A stretch of DNA of 64,000 bases from positions 13,617,497 to 13,681,496 of the forward strand of contig NC_091016.1 of the NCBI RefSeq assembly GCF_041296385.1, in the 5' to 3' direction. The notes under the pieces are model-generated. The model worked only from the letters and a program-made list of their open reading frames with translations, ran no database searches and was not told the origin of the DNA. Each line of letters starts with the position of its first letter. Positions within the stretch are counted from its first letter, which is position 1. The translations under genes were made by a program, and so were the position numbers. Source of the DNA: Aphelocoma coerulescens. Its lineage: Eukaryota > Chordata > Aves > Passeriformes > Corvidae. Below are positions 14,601 through 29,600 of the stretch, piece by piece.

Positions 14601-17600
14601 ATGGAAAAACATTTCTCATTTGTGTATTTTAACAGAAGTTTTACCCTGTGCTCATCATTTTACATTATAGGGTTGTCATACTCAGTATTTGTTGAAGGGA
14701 TCTGATGTGTGAGTGATACCTGTTAAGAGATAATTACCAAGGTGTTTCACTGGAGTGTGAATTAAGGTTTGACTTGTTCCTGCATGTTCAGGTTGGATTT
14801 TTGTGGCTGCTAGGGACTAAAACCTTTTGGGCATAGTGGTGAGGGCAGGTGCTGGGAGCTGTTGTTGGATGTGTTCCCATAGCTGGGATTTGAGAAGACA
14901 GGTTTTGATGTGTTCCAGTGCCATTCAGCACAGGTACAGAAATAATGTACCAAGGAGCATCTTCATGCTTACCTCAGTAAGAGCCTTTGTGTTGTGGCTC
15001 TTAGTCCTACTGTCAGTTTTGCAACTCCAGTTATCACATTGCAAATAATAATCTCTAGTTCTGAAATGCCCGTGAAGCAACAGGCTTGGATTTTCTACAG
15101 GTTATTTTTGCTTAAATTAGATATTTGAAATATGCCTGCTTTGGATGAATTATTGAACAACAGTTGTCCCTGGTCATCTTGAAAGTAAAATAAATTAATT
15201 AATCTGCTCAACTCAGATCTAGCAAGATTCATTGACTTCAGCTCAGCGCTGGACGTGTGGATTTCTGCAGAGAGGAGTTACCAGGGGTTCACTAGCTATG
15301 ACAGCAAAGGGTCCAGCTACACCAGCAGTGAATGAAAGCCATGTTCATCCTCCCCATTTTGTATCCAGGCTTATCTAAAATATCACAGCTCCTCTTAGTT
15401 CTCATTTGCAAAGTGTTTGTGTTTGTTTCTTTTTGGTAAAGAAAAAGCAGTCTGATTTTTACAGATATTTGTCCCCAGCTGTTAGTGGAAGTTGAAAACC
15501 CTGGGGTGTTTGACATCTCTGAAGTTCCCACTTTTAAGGAGTGGTTGACATTTCTGATGTGAGAAATTCCCTTGTGATTCTGTATGACAACAGTCTGCAA
15601 AACATGGTTTAAAATCTCCAATACGTGGGAAAAACATTTTTCATTTAGAGTAGCGTAAAAAATGGCAAATTTAGAAACTCTTCTGTGTTCTCTGAAAGCC
15701 ATCCTGTCATGTAATGCTATTAATGCATCTCATGTGAATTTAATTTTGTGACCTCATCAAAAGCTCAAATGTTTGAATTAGAAGAACTCGTGGACTGATG
15801 ATCTGGGGAACTTGACAAGCCAAAGAGTACTGACAAGCACTGAGTATTCTTAGTTCTGGTTCACCTCATTGGGCAGAGAGGTACTTGGCACCTTCCAAAA
15901 AGAAAAAACAAAAAGCCATACTTCCAAATTTTATCCTACATCAGTATTCAAGTCCATATGTTTTGGTGCAAGGTGGCAGTGCCTCTGAAAAATGCATGAT
16001 TTCAGCTGCTCTGAGGAGTGAAAAATTGGAGCCTCCCATTAAGCCAGCGTTGATTGCATGGAAATTTCCTGCTGGGTGGTTATTTTCTTCAACTGTGAAC
16101 TAATGATTCGTTTTCAGGTTGATTATTTAGCTCATATCTCAATGGCTGTTTTTCTCAGGCATCTTGGCTCACAGCTTTGTGAACTGGAAAAGCTGATAGA
16201 TAAAATGATGATTGCAGAGTTTTCAACTTACGCTCGCAATGATTTAAATAGACCCCTAGAAGATGATTGCCAAATTCTAGAAGAGGTATGTCTGTTACTG
16301 AAATAAACTGTCTCATGAATATGTTTGCATCTTTAACATACTTAATTAACACCAACTAATTCACTCAGGTCCCTAGTAGCAACACCATAATTTCAGACTA
16401 TTTATCTTCTCATCCACACCTCTCCCCGCCCCTTTATTTTTGTGCTTGATAAGATGAAATAATTCTAATTAAACTCAGGACTGCAATCCAGGCCCACTTT
16501 ATTTTTTCAAAATAATCAGTTCTCTTTTCTCTGATTAAATGTATACTTCATGAACCTAAGCATGTAAGTGGAAAAGAACATGGTTTCTCATTGACTTGGT
16601 TGTAAAATTTCAGTTTTGCAATGTTTGTATTTGCATGTTGTTCTCATTCTGTCTCCCCATGCTTTTATGAGTGCTTATACCAGGCATATGGTTGCCCTGA
16701 ATGCGTGCTTCATTCACAGTGTATATATAGATACATATTACTCATTCCTCTGAAGATTAAATATATGCATTCATAAATATATGAAGATTAAGCTATTGTG
16801 GTTGCTTTCTAGCCCAGAAAAGATTTTTCTGGATTTTGGCTGTAGGGCTCTTCAGTAATTGCTAGAGCCTATGAACTGTTCACCCTTGTTTAACCCATTT
16901 CATGAGATGTAGTGGTTGGCAGTAGCACTGCAATACTCCCATTTCTGCCCTGTGGTTTCTTGCCCTCTGTGCTGCAGCTTGCCAGCCTCTCACTTGGGCT
17001 GTGCTTAGCGTCAGTCTTGCTCAGGGTCAGGAAACTCAGTCATGGTTAGAACTATCCACAGGTCTAAGCACTTGTGAGTGAGCCCAATTGAGGAACTGGC
17101 AGGAAACGGGGGTGGGAGAAAGAGACTCAGCTGGTATTGCCACGGGGAACTTTTTTTGTATAGGCAAAGCTTGGCATTAGTCCAGAGGAACTGGATTGAC
17201 CTAAATGCTGTTCATTGTGTGCTTGATACATGAACTTTCTTACTGCTGTGCAATTTCTTAAAATTGTTTCTTGTCTTCACCTTGATATTTTTCATGTGTG
17301 TGGTTTTTGGTTTTTTTTAATTTTTCTTGGTAGGAGAGACTTGTATCTCTAGTATTTGGACTCCTAAAACAAAGGAAGCTAAATTTTTATGAAATATATG
17401 GAGATGAAATGATTAATACTGCAAAGAATATAATTAAACAGGTAAGACAAACATTTCTAATGTATCTGACAAGCTTTCCTCTACCCCTTGCAAATTTAGT
17501 TGTTAAGAACAGCTCTGATGAAGTTTTTGGGTGGCTGATGGTCTCTCAGAGCAGCTGAGCTTGCAGACACCTAAGGGCTTCCTGAAGCACAGAGTTCTTT

Positions 17601-20600
17601 ACAGAGAAGACCTTTTGGAAGGTGTAGGTAACATAAGCTCCCTGTTTTCTCTGTAAAATTGTTCTGAACTTTCATTTCTCTTAACAAATGGCTCTCCCAA
17701 ACAGTAGAGTTGTGTCGTAACACTACATTTCATTAAAAACCCACAAAAAACACTCCAAAACCACACTAAAAACCTCTTCCCCCCAACGCTCTGTAAAACA
17801 AAACCCTTGAGTTCTTGATGTAAATACATAAAAGAGAATCAAAGAACTTGCCAGTTTAAACAAATGAATTCCCAGCAAATGGTACAGAAAATATTGCTTG
17901 CCTTAATGTTAGCACAGACCTAGCACAGGCACATGATAAGAGGTTGGAAAATATACTTGCCTTTTTCTGAGAGTGCAAGGTGAAGTAATGCAGAAGGTAG
18001 AAGTGCTCATCTTTAAAAAAACCCTTAAATTAAGCCCCAAATCCTTTTCTGTGTTGGTGTGGTGGTTTGCCATTTAGGGCAGTGTATCTTTCAAGCCAAA
18101 AAGCTTTATTGCTAAAACCAGAAAGCTTTATTGATAAAACCAGCTAAAACCAATAATTGAACGCAGTTTAGATTACTTCTTTGGGGGAAATACATTGGCT
18201 AATTTGGATAGTGACATGTTGGCTTTTGTTTGGTAACAGAGATTAGGTTGAACTTAAGAGTGTGTGTTTGGTACTTTCAGTTTTACTCGTCTTGTTTGTT
18301 TGCCTGCATATATGAAGAATATTGTGTAAGAACAGGGTTTTTTTCCCTAGAGATGGGTGATAATTTCAAGAGTTACACTCTGATGTGCTATGAACTCCCT
18401 CTGATGTCTCAAAGCCTGGGAGATAGGTGCTGGGTTGGGCATGTCCTGTCTCTTAGGACAGTCTGCAGTTCACAGCTGCATTGTGAACTGGGTTGGGAAC
18501 CTAGTTTTAAAAAGTTTGCATTTTGTTTAATACTGTTATTTGAAGGTTTTTGTTTTAAGCCAGACTTGGCTGCTCCAATCCCTTTCACTTTGCAGCCCCA
18601 TGGTTCTGTTGGTCTGGTTGTGCAGGATGGGGATAGGCCCATATTACTAGTAAATAAAAAAAAAAAAGGAATGAATGAATAACACCACGATAAAGCTGTT
18701 CATCTCCCTGGCAGTCTCCACTGTCTTTTCACTTGCCTCTATCAGCAGTCATAAGGAGACTTTTTTTTCCCTTTTAAATTCTTTGTTTGGTCATATAATA
18801 GACAGGTAGCACTCCCTATTTTTCTGCTCAGTCTCAAAATGCTTTTCCCATTCTGCTGGGAAAATTTAAGTTGGATTTTTCAGGCTTCCGCTCTGCTTAA
18901 TAGTAGACAACATTTAATCAAATTCCAGTGTAAGTTTCTGTTAGTTAAGGAAAATAGGCAGGATTTGAGTATTTCTGTGTGGTTTGTGCAATGCTTTTGT
19001 GTGGTGGCCCATTGTCTCAGCTCTTAGGGGTACTTTTCCTTAATAAGGGAAACTGTTTTCTTGCTACACCTCAAGTGTGCTTCCTCTTCAAATGCATTGC
19101 TGGGCTGTTTTGGTCAGTGATTTTTAGTAGCTTTTTGTTGCCAGGTGGGTGTAAGAGCAGAGGTTTGTTAGCACTGAGCACACTGCATAGTTCAAGAACA
19201 AGGTTCTGTTCTTCAGAAGCTTTGGTGCTGACCACCATTATTCAAAACACAGGTAAAACGGATGTAGCTTGAGAAGCCAGCCCTCAGTCACCATTAGGAT
19301 TGTACAAACTTGCTTAAAGGCAAGATGAGTTCACACTCTACTATTCATTTGTTCAGTTTATTGACTGGCATTTGGGAGAAAAGCCCTTTTTCAGTCTGAG
19401 CAGAGTTGATTTGTACCTTGGGCTTACAGGTAATGGGAAGAGAGCTCAGTGGAATGGCAGTAAAACAGTAGATGTGTTTGGAATGAACATTGATTGTACT
19501 GGCTGCTAAAGAAGCTGGCCAGTTTTGTATGCACCAGTTGCTTTGGGGGGGTTTCTTTTGGGGTTTTTTTGGTTGGTTTTTAGAGAAACAAGTTGTTAAG
19601 TGATACAAGTATGTCTTTCTTTTCTTATTTTACTTTTCCTTATTTAACTTGAGGATTAAGATCTTCTTTTGTTTTGTTTTTTTTCCCCTTAAAATTTGAC
19701 AGTGTGTGGTTAATACGGTTTCGCAGATAGAAGAAATAGATACAGAAGTGGTTGTTAAGTAAGTATGCAGCCAGTTTGTTTTTTTTTTTTTTTTTGTGGT
19801 GGGTGGGGATAGTATGTTTTTTAGCATAGATAAATTTACTGTTCTAATTTTTGCTTGAATTGCCCTATTATTAAGGATTATGCTTCTCTTGCATCTTAAG
19901 ACTGTTTTTGTCTGCCTCTGGGTGGGTATTGTGTTTTACTTCTCATTCAGATCCTAATGTTACCTTAAACTTACCTTTGAAATAAATACTAAAATTCTGT
20001 GAATCTCACTACATGAAGCATATACCTCTTGAATATATATCCACTTGAAGGCATTCCCTGTTGCCATAATCTGGGACTTGGTATTAAAACATGTCATTAG
20101 TTTAAATTCCTCCCCCATAATCAAGAACAGGAGCTATCCAGAGAGGAGACCAGACAACTTCAGCCCTAGAAATGGTCCATCAGGAATCTCACCAAGCTCA
20201 GCAAAGGCAAATGCCAGAGCAGAGATGGAGATGGAGCCAGGCTCCTCTCAGAGTTTGCACAGGGCTCAATGGGCACAATGTGGAAGATGAGAAATGCCAG
20301 TTGAATTTTAGGGAGAATCTGTTCCCCATAGAGCTGGTCAAACACTGGAACAGAAGCCCAGAGAAGCTGTGGAATCTGTGTTCTGGGACATGGTCAGGCT
20401 TTGACTGTGCAGGGCCCAGAGCAACCCAGTGTAGTTGGACCTGCCTTGAGCAGGGCTTGGCTCCAGGGGCCCCTGCCAGCTCCTGTTTTTTCTGTGGCTT
20501 TATGATTCACTTGACTCAGCAAAGTGTTACCCCAAGATAATAAAAATAGTCCAGCTGATAAAGCAAAGCGAGTTGCAGAACCTGCATGGGTTTCATACTC

Positions 20601-23600
20601 AGACTGGGAAACAACTGGGCACAGGGTCATTTTTAAACACTGGGTATTTGGTCACCATTCTCCAGTGTTTACTCTTCTGCTCTTGGGTCCTAATTCTGTA
20701 TAAGAGAGTTTCATTTTTGTTCTGTCAATGACTTTTCTGCCCTTTTGCCACAAACAGGTGACTTTCATAGCAGAAGTGGTCTCATTGCAATGCTTTGCAT
20801 ATTAAGCCTTTAAATGGGCTTAATAACACAGCTTTGTAACACTTGGAAAGTATTTTCATGTAGTTTTTTTGTGGTTTGTGAAAATGTTATTAACCCCCTC
20901 CCTTGTTGATAACACATACTTATCCCAGGGAAAAGAACATTATGCCCAGGAAAAAACTAAAGGGTAAATCTGAAGCTTTCATTTTCTTATAGTATGATTT
21001 AATTCTGTATCCCTCCTTCCCCACTCCACTTACATTGTGTTGATTATGACTTGTTTAGGTGGTGTCTGTTGTTTGCCAGGTAAAAGTCTACACTGTTTTC
21101 CTTATATTTGCAATTCCATTTAAAGCACGTTTTTTCTCCTTTATGTGCCAGTAGGCATCATGGCCAGCAAACAGTTGCTGTTTGCTGAATACTGCTCTTT
21201 TTTCAGGCTTGCAGACCAGATGAGGATGATGAATTTTCCTCAGTGGTTTGATTTACTGAAGAATATTTTTTGTAAATTCACTATCTTCCTCAAGAGAATA
21301 AAGGTAAGACATTAATTTCCAAAGAACTTCACATAGTTCAGGCATGAAAGGGGGAATGAAGTTGCTTTTCCATTTAAGTCTTAAGTTGTTGGTTTTGCTT
21401 GTAGAGTTCAAACTTAGGATTGAAAAAAGGAGATATGAATATCAGCATCCAGGGCAAAAATGATCAGTGCTGGCAAAGAGAGAATACTTCTTGTTGCTCG
21501 ATTACTTCTATTCTAAGCTGCTAGGGATTAGGACAGGACTTTTGCATGTGTTGGATTGCTCCAAATGAGGTTTCTTTCACCTATCAGAAACATCAGATAC
21601 TGGTTGCCATCAGACAAATGGATCTGCCTCCAAATACTAATTACACAACAGAAAATAAAGCCAGAATTTAGTTTAATTCTGCAGGCAAAAGAAAATCTCC
21701 TTCTAGCATAAACTTGTGGCACTGGCTTTTGGGGTGTTTTTTGTAATAGAAGTTATATTTCATTTTAGGCAACGTTAAATACTATCCGTAGCGTGGTTTT
21801 CTTGGTTCTAGACAAGAACCAAAAAACCAGAGACCTGGAAGACACGTTACAGAAGAACTCTGCTAAGGAGAGCACGGTGGACACCGAGGTGGCCTACCTG
21901 ACCCACGAGGGAATGTTCATCAGCGACGCCTTCGGCGACGGGGAGCTCCCAGCCGGAGCAGCCGACACGGCCTCCCAAAGGAACACCTCCCCCAACAGCG
22001 AGCCCTGCAGCAGTGACTCCGTCTCGGAGCCCGAGTGCGCCACCGACTCCTCGTCCAGCAAGGAGCACACGTCCTCTTCCATTACTCCAGGAGGAGTAGA
22101 GATGATGTGAGTGAACACCCTGCCTGCCTCCACCTGGCAGCGTGGCCAGAACAAGGGGTGTGGTGCAGGCGGTTGTTTCTGGTCACAGAGTACAAAAATG
22201 ACTTTGGAAGAATGTGCTTTTTAGGTAGGTGAAGTGTAGTGGCTCTCCCCCTAGAGTCTGCCATCAGAGTCCACTGTTCCCAGCCTTTGTTTCATTTATT
22301 TGCCTTGCTTTCACCTGCATCTGTAGTGGTACAGGGACTGATTTGTGTCACTTCTTCCAGAAAAGAAGTTTTTAGTTTTTCTGGGGAGGCCACTTGTGTA
22401 GAGAGCAGGATAGATGTGAATCCGACAGATTGTTTGTCATGCCTTTAGCAGGCAGAAGCATTTCTGTTCCCTGTCCATGTTCCCTATGGTTATTTTTCCT
22501 GGGGTTTTATGTTTGTTTGTTTGTTTGTTTTAAGCTGGCTTCATGAAATACACCTTGATAAATTCTAGAGAAAAATCTCCTGTTTGTCATCAACCATTTG
22601 ACTTGCATAAATAAATAAATCCATCTCAGTGCTTTGGTTACACAGGCAGTGCTGCCCTGAGGTGCTCCAGTCTCCACAGGTCTAACCTTCTGGCATCCTT
22701 TTATGCACCCGTTACTTGTGATAGCAAGTCAGAGCTATCTTTTGAAAAGAACTGGGCATAATGTGTGTGGGACTCAGGCATGAACCATTTCAAAAGCCAT
22801 TAAGTCTGGATACAGAGTTGTATGAAGCAAAACTGAAATACCACGTGTTAACCCTGCTGAAAGATGGAAGACAGCAAGTGGCCTGCTCTTGCTGCTTGGT
22901 CCTTGAGTTTCTAAACTTACGTGTTGAAGCAGCTGTTAGTTTCAATAGGGACCTTCCCCCCCAAATCACAATGCTGGCTGAAGGAGATAGATTTAAAATA
23001 AATATGCTGTGCATAAAACGCAGGCCTTTGTATGTCTGAACATCTGTTGTGTGCTGGAGGAGAAATGAAATGTGGAGTCCAGGGTTATGTGGAGGAGCAG
23101 GGAAAGGGAAGGGGGTTTGATCCAAACTAGTCTGGAGCACTTTGCCAAGTTTGCTAAAAATATACCATCCAGCTAGAGTTTCTGAGGAGTAAAGTCGTTT
23201 CTGAGGCTGGTTGCATAACTTCATTCTAAAATGCACTTGCTTCATCGCTCTTCTGGTTTTGTTTGCACCTTTGCTCTGTGTTTGGAGCAGGGTAATAAAA
23301 CTACACAGAGCAATGTTAGCTCAGTTGCTGCTCCATAGTGTCCCAAGTTCTCTCCTGTCACACTGTCAGTCCCTTGGGCTGGCCCAGAAGATTGTGATCT
23401 TCACTAATGGCGTGAACCATAAACGGCAGAACTGTGCTAAGTGCTGGCCTCAGAACAGTAGACAAGTCATACAAGGTTTTTTAAAAAGCACCAACTTAAG
23501 AGCCTGAAGTCTAAAGAGGTAATAGAATGACAGCCTGTAGATTAAGGCTGGGGAGAGTGCAGAGTATCTATTTTAGGCCTTACACTTGCATCGGAAGAAA

Positions 23601-26600
23601 AATGCTGTGTTTTATCTGTCATATGCTTGTGATGCTGAAGTGTTACAGGAGCTGGGTAAATTTTAGCTCAGTAAATGTTAATTATATTTATTGTATCCGT
23701 AAGGGTTATATCTTGTTTACTCTTAGACCATTAATAGCAATTAGAATGCGGATTCAGAAAAAAAGATAAGGATGTGCAATTATGCATTTCCTTGCTTCGG
23801 GGGCTGACAGGACATTGACAGCAGCTTAGAAGATCCCATCTGTATAAAGTGACTTTGGTGATTAGCTGACTGTCTGCATTTGACAGTTGCTGCAAGGCTC
23901 TTTCCTCCTGCATGCAAAAATACGGTTTTCTCTATGAACTGATGCTCAGCCAACTGGTTCTGCCATTTTTAGGATCAGCGATGACATGAAACTGACTGAC
24001 CTGGAGCTGGTCAGGCTGGCAAACAATATCCAAGAGTTACTTTATAATGCCTCTGATATCTGCCACGATCGTTCAGTCAAGTTCCTCATGGCAAGAGCAA
24101 AGGTGAGGAGCTTGGGTCAGACTGCTGGTGGTGCCTGGTGCTTGGTGAGCATTTGCTTCCAGGCTACTGCTTTAATGGGGGTTCTGGAGCAGTGTCTGTG
24201 ATGGGAGTACAGGATCTGTTCCTGCTGCCACTGGCTCTGAATGGTAATGCTCAGAGCACACTGGTGTTAACATACACCATTGTAAGGCAGTGTTGGTTTC
24301 TTCTGCCTATTTCTCTTTTTAATATTCTGACTTCCTGTCTTTGATGCTTCATGCAGAGAATGCATGTCTGTGTCCAGGTAGCTGCTTGCACTGCAGTCTA
24401 CCCTGTGTGTCACATGTAGGGTTAAAGAATGTGCCTCTTAAAACTGCAGTAGCCCTCAGATATGGTGACTAGTTATTTCTGTATGTGTCTGAATTTTTGT
24501 GGTGTTGTGTCTCCTTACAATGGTTTTCTTTGCATGCAGGATGGCTTCCTAGAGAAGCTGAATTCCAATGAGTTTGTTACTCTTTCTCGCTTGATGGAAG
24601 GCTTTATCTTGGATACCGAGCAGATCTGTGGCAGGAAAAGCATGTCCTTGAGAGGAGCTCTTCAGAGTCAAGCCAATAGATTTGTGAATAGGTTTCATGA
24701 GGAGAGGAAGACAAAGCTAAGGTACCTCTGGGCAGACAATATTTGTGTTCTTCCATGAATAATTTTATGTATCGTATGCCAGCTGAACACAGTCTTTTGT
24801 TGCCTAGAACATTTGTAAGCTTGTTGTACTTTAAAGCAGGGGGGTGAAAAAACTGTATTAAGCCCCAATTAGCAATATTAGACTTCTACTGTTTTCATAA
24901 GTTGATTTCTTCAAACTGGATTTTTCTCCAGTTACCTAAATAAGGACAGCAACTGCTACAGAAGGTACACAAGACTAACGCTGAAGGGGCAGGGTTGCTC
25001 TGTTTCAGGAGTTTAAGAATAATTCACTTTCAACTGTTTCCTGAAAAAAAAAGCCAAAACCAAACCACTTGGAGGAACAGCCTTGCCAGTAACATCCATC
25101 AAGTCTGTTTGCTCTCATCCATCAAAAGCTGTTAAAATTCCAGTATTTGTACATTATTTCATTGGCAGTGATCTAATAAAGACCTTTATTGCCTTTATTG
25201 AATGAACAATTTGTGAGATCTCTAGACCAGCACAATGTTGTTCTGTTTTGCTGCTGACAATTGTTGGTCACCTCCTTCTGATGAAGATGACTGACATAAC
25301 ATTTTTGGCCACTGGCTTTTTAGAAATTGTTCTACAGCATTATAGGCAGGAGAATTGTCAAGACAAGGTATTTCTTTCTCAGCCTTCTCTCTTTTGTGTT
25401 TATAACCAGCCTGCTTTTGGACAACGAGCGCTGGAAGCAAGCTGAAGTTCCTGCTGAGTTCCAGGACCTCGTTGATTCAGTGTCAGATGGCAGAATTTCT
25501 CTCCCTGAAAAAAAACCAACAGGTGTGTGTCTTGCAGTCCTGCTGTGAAATGAATTTATTATCTGCAAATTCTGCTGTTGAATGTTGATGAACATATTCT
25601 GATGACACTCTGGATCTTTGTTTGCTCACTGTCCTCTGGGGGGATGAGAAGAAAGTTGATAGCTGTTTTTTTTTTTTTAATTGTATTTTTTTTTCTGTTA
25701 CTAGTGTTGAAATGCCTTGTGCTGAAAGATTATCTGTTTGTATTTTGAAAACGCCCAGAAGTGTTAGCACAGGGAGGGAGCTGCCTTTTTATACAAATAT
25801 TCCCAGTGTAGAGGCTTGCAGTCTGTGCACAAATTTGGTGTTTTCCCACAAGGTACTGCTGAGGAATTGCAAGGAACTGAGGAGCACGTGCATGTGCTCA
25901 GCCCTCCTTGTGTGAAATAAAGCCTGCATCCTTCCCACTGCTTCATCATTGCCGGTTCAGATGAGAGGCAGCATGCCATCTGGCTGCTCATGGAAGGGAA
26001 AGCTCATGTTCATTCAATGATTTACCTTGCCACAGAAACCTCATTTGACCTCAGAAAAGTCACTTTTTCCTCCTCCTGCCCGACTTCCCCGTGTGCACAG
26101 TGGGAATGCTTAATGTGTTCTTGCCTTGTGGGGATACTTGTCCAATATTGCAGTGATGGGGGGAGAAGGGGTGAATATCCAGAAGAGGAAGAAAACATGC
26201 AAAGAGGGGGAGAAAAATGGCAAGAGATTAGAAGGAAGAAAATACAGTGATGTCATGGTGGAGAAACCCTGACCTCCTAAAAGGAGCATAGCAAATACAG
26301 GGAGTGTATTAAAGCAATAATCACTCGAGTTACAGAACGTAACACCGAAATATGTTCATCAGCCATTGCTTGTAAAATAACCTCCTCCAGCCTCCTTCAA
26401 GCAGGTAATTTAGCATGCAAAACTGCATCAGTAAGAGCTTCTGTTATGAAGCCTGAGGAAAAAGTGATTTGCAGTTAAAATATTAATATACACAGCAAAT
26501 CACTTGAGAATGTATAGTAGAAAACCTAGTGGCTTTTTTCTGCCTTTCTTCTATTTTCAACCTGTTGTATTAGGAGTTTTTAAGTCCATAATGACTGTGG

Positions 26601-29600
26601 GACTATGGGATTTTTTGATCTAAAATCATAGCAGATAATGAAGTAACTTTATGGGTCATAAAAATTATGATGAGTGATCAACTGTCTAATAAATACTGTA
26701 AAAGAGAGAAATGCCACAAAGACTGATTGTGGGTTTTTTCAAACCTTAGCAAGTGAACACTGCATTTTTATAAACAGCATTTTTTGCACTTGTTTTTAGT
26801 TCAACTCACTCCTTTTCCTGTCTTGCTAAAATGTCTAGCTACTGAAGAAAGAAAGCCAGCTGAATTCCTTATTGTTGAAGGACAAAAATATGCAACAGTT
26901 GGGTAAGATGCACTCTTTTCTCTTAGCAGTGGGTTAGTTGGCAAGAACTTTTGAGTAGAACTGTGATGAATGCTAACAGCTTTAGCAATCTTACTTAAAG
27001 ATCCCTCTCCTTTCATAGACTAATTTCTCTTTGGTTCCCAGCAGTTATAAAAGTACCACAAACTCTTTGCTACATTAAAATGTAGAATTAAAATTTTTTC
27101 TCTGAATGGTTAGGCTGAAGTTTATAATTTTATTTGAATCCTTTTTTCCAATTATTTCATGAAAACACACAGCTGATAACACAGGTTTGTCTTCTGAGCC
27201 CAATGTTGCTTCTTGCAATCTTTGTTATCTCTGGCAAAAATTGTAGGCTCTTAGAATAGTTTGGGGTGAAAGAGACTTTTAAAGGTCATCTTGTACACAC
27301 TGCCTGCAGTGAGCAGGGATGCCTTGCACTAGACCAGGCTGCTCAGAGCCCTGTCCAACTTGACCTTGAATGTTTCCAGGGCTGGGGCATCCACCACCTC
27401 TCTGGGCAGCCTGTACCAGTGTTCCACCATTCTCTTTGTAAAAAATTTCTTCCTTATGTCCAGTGTGAATCTACCCCTCCTTTACTTTAAAGCTGTTGCT
27501 CCTTATCCTATCACCAGCAAACTAAACAGTTTGTCCCTATCTTTCCCATAAGCCCTTTTAAGTACTGAAAGGCTGCAATAAGGTCTCCCCAGAGCCCTCT
27601 TCTCTCCAGGCTGGACAGCACCAAAATGCCTGAGTCCACTACTCAGAATGGTTGCTTATCTTATTCAAAATAAGATATGGGCCATCTCAGAAGCTGCATA
27701 TGCTGTTTCTTGGTATCCTGGCTGCTTTGAATTGGAAAGTGGTTTCTTAAAGCTGGTTATATCAGAGACATTTTAAAATGTATGATACTCACTTATTTCT
27801 TTCATGTAAAAGCATGCTGTGTTTGCAGGGACTGTGAGGCTTAAGCATTAATTATGCATGAGAGTGGTTTTGGAGGGGGAGTACAGCCTGGAAGATCTCA
27901 CTCCCCAGAGCTCTAACATCAGTTTGCACCAAACTTAAAAGGTGTGATGTACAGAATGTCTTGGACCAGCTGTCATTTTATGAGTTGCTTCATGGTGATG
28001 TGTCATTGTTCAATTGGAAACAGAATCTGATGGCTGAGAACTTCTGTGCCAGGCAGATGATATCACTGCTGAAGAGCATTTCAGGTCGAGCAAGAGCATT
28101 GCTCTAAAGGATAAATTTGCTTAATATATGATGTGTTTGATAATATACCTCTGCTCACTTGAAACTTGTTAAATTGAGCTCTGTGAAGCAATCATGAGCT
28201 TCACAGTGCAAATATTTGTTTCATTTCTACACACTTCTACATCCAGTTTCATTGCATCTAATCAAATAAAATGCATTCATCACAAATGCCTAGGGTTCAC
28301 AAAACATTCTCCAGGTGTTTATTTTCAGCTGACTTGTCATCATCTTTCTGCACTCTACTGCCTAAAGGAAGAAAGAGATTAGCTTTTTTGAAATGTTAAA
28401 ATATCTACTCTGAACATTTTATCTTGCGTCAATCTCCCTGCCTTCTGTGTATTTGAATCCAAAGGAGCATGCTTGCTCTGTGGGAAGCTGCCTTAATTCC
28501 ATCCAGTAGCTCCCAAATTCTGCAGTGCCTGCTGACTTCAGGAGAAATTACAGGTGTTGAGCATTTTTGAATATTTGGTGCTGTTTCTTCACAGCTGCCT
28601 TCTCTGTTTGTGACTCCTTAGCATTTATTACATATTTTTTCAGAGATTTTCTCTCATATGAAGTACTTCTTCCACACACCACCCTGTGGAATGGGTATTG
28701 GTTGTAACTATCTCTGTGTAAATCTCCTTTATGTTTCACTTCTGCTCTACATCAGTTAGTGGATTTATTCAATGCTATAATCTCTAGCATTGGGTAGCTT
28801 TCTGTCAACATGACTGGCTTGTGTTTGATTTTTCAACATCTTTTGTGCACTGAGATGGCACATTTGGCTGTTTCCTCTCTTTCAGGACAGTATTGCTGCT
28901 AATAAGAATAATCCTGGAGTACTGCCAGTGTGTGGATAACATTCCCTCCATCACCACTGACATGCTGACCCGCCTGTCTGATTTACTGAAGGTATGGCTC
29001 CAAATGTGCCCCCTGTGCCAAGCAGGGGCAGGCAGGGTGCAGAGAACATGTCTTACTCTCCATAACACTCATGTGTTTTTGTGATTGCATATAACTAATA
29101 CAAATTATCTAGAAATCATTGTGTTTGCTACTGTGCCACAAGGAAACCTTTCAAGCCAAAAGCATTAAAGATGTAATTTGTTGTGGGAATTAACTCTGGG
29201 AGGGCTATCTTTCCTCCTGTTCACCTGGAGTATTGGAAATCCCATCTAGTAGTATTGACATAGCTGCCTGTCCTTCAGGCTGGGTGTGGGATTAATGCTG
29301 CTGCAGAAAAAGCAATTTAATCCCAGATGCCAGAGAAATATTTATCTATATTGAGGAAGGAAACAAGTCCCTTGGTTTTTACAAATTAGTAGAGTCAGTA
29401 GAAGCATGAAAAATGGTATGGGATGAAGGTTCTGTTGTAAAGGTGATGAAACACCAGGACCTCTTTGTCATTTATTTCTCACTAGAGGAGAGGAAAGCTG
29501 GTAAAGCCCAGACCCTGCAAGGTAATAGAAGTAAACAATAATAAAAGGAGCACATTAATGCACCTTAAAACTGTCTATGTATCCACAGATACACATATAT

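Noticed and set aside
18466..18490. 9-bp inverted repeat (cagttcaca / tgtgaactg)
   Set aside because: Perfect but short with a seven-base loop; stems of this size are expected by chance in a 64-kb window.
22790..23245. 151-codon - strand open frame in VPS54 intron 11
   Set aside because: No recognisable protein, no promoter or splice context, and intron-like composition.
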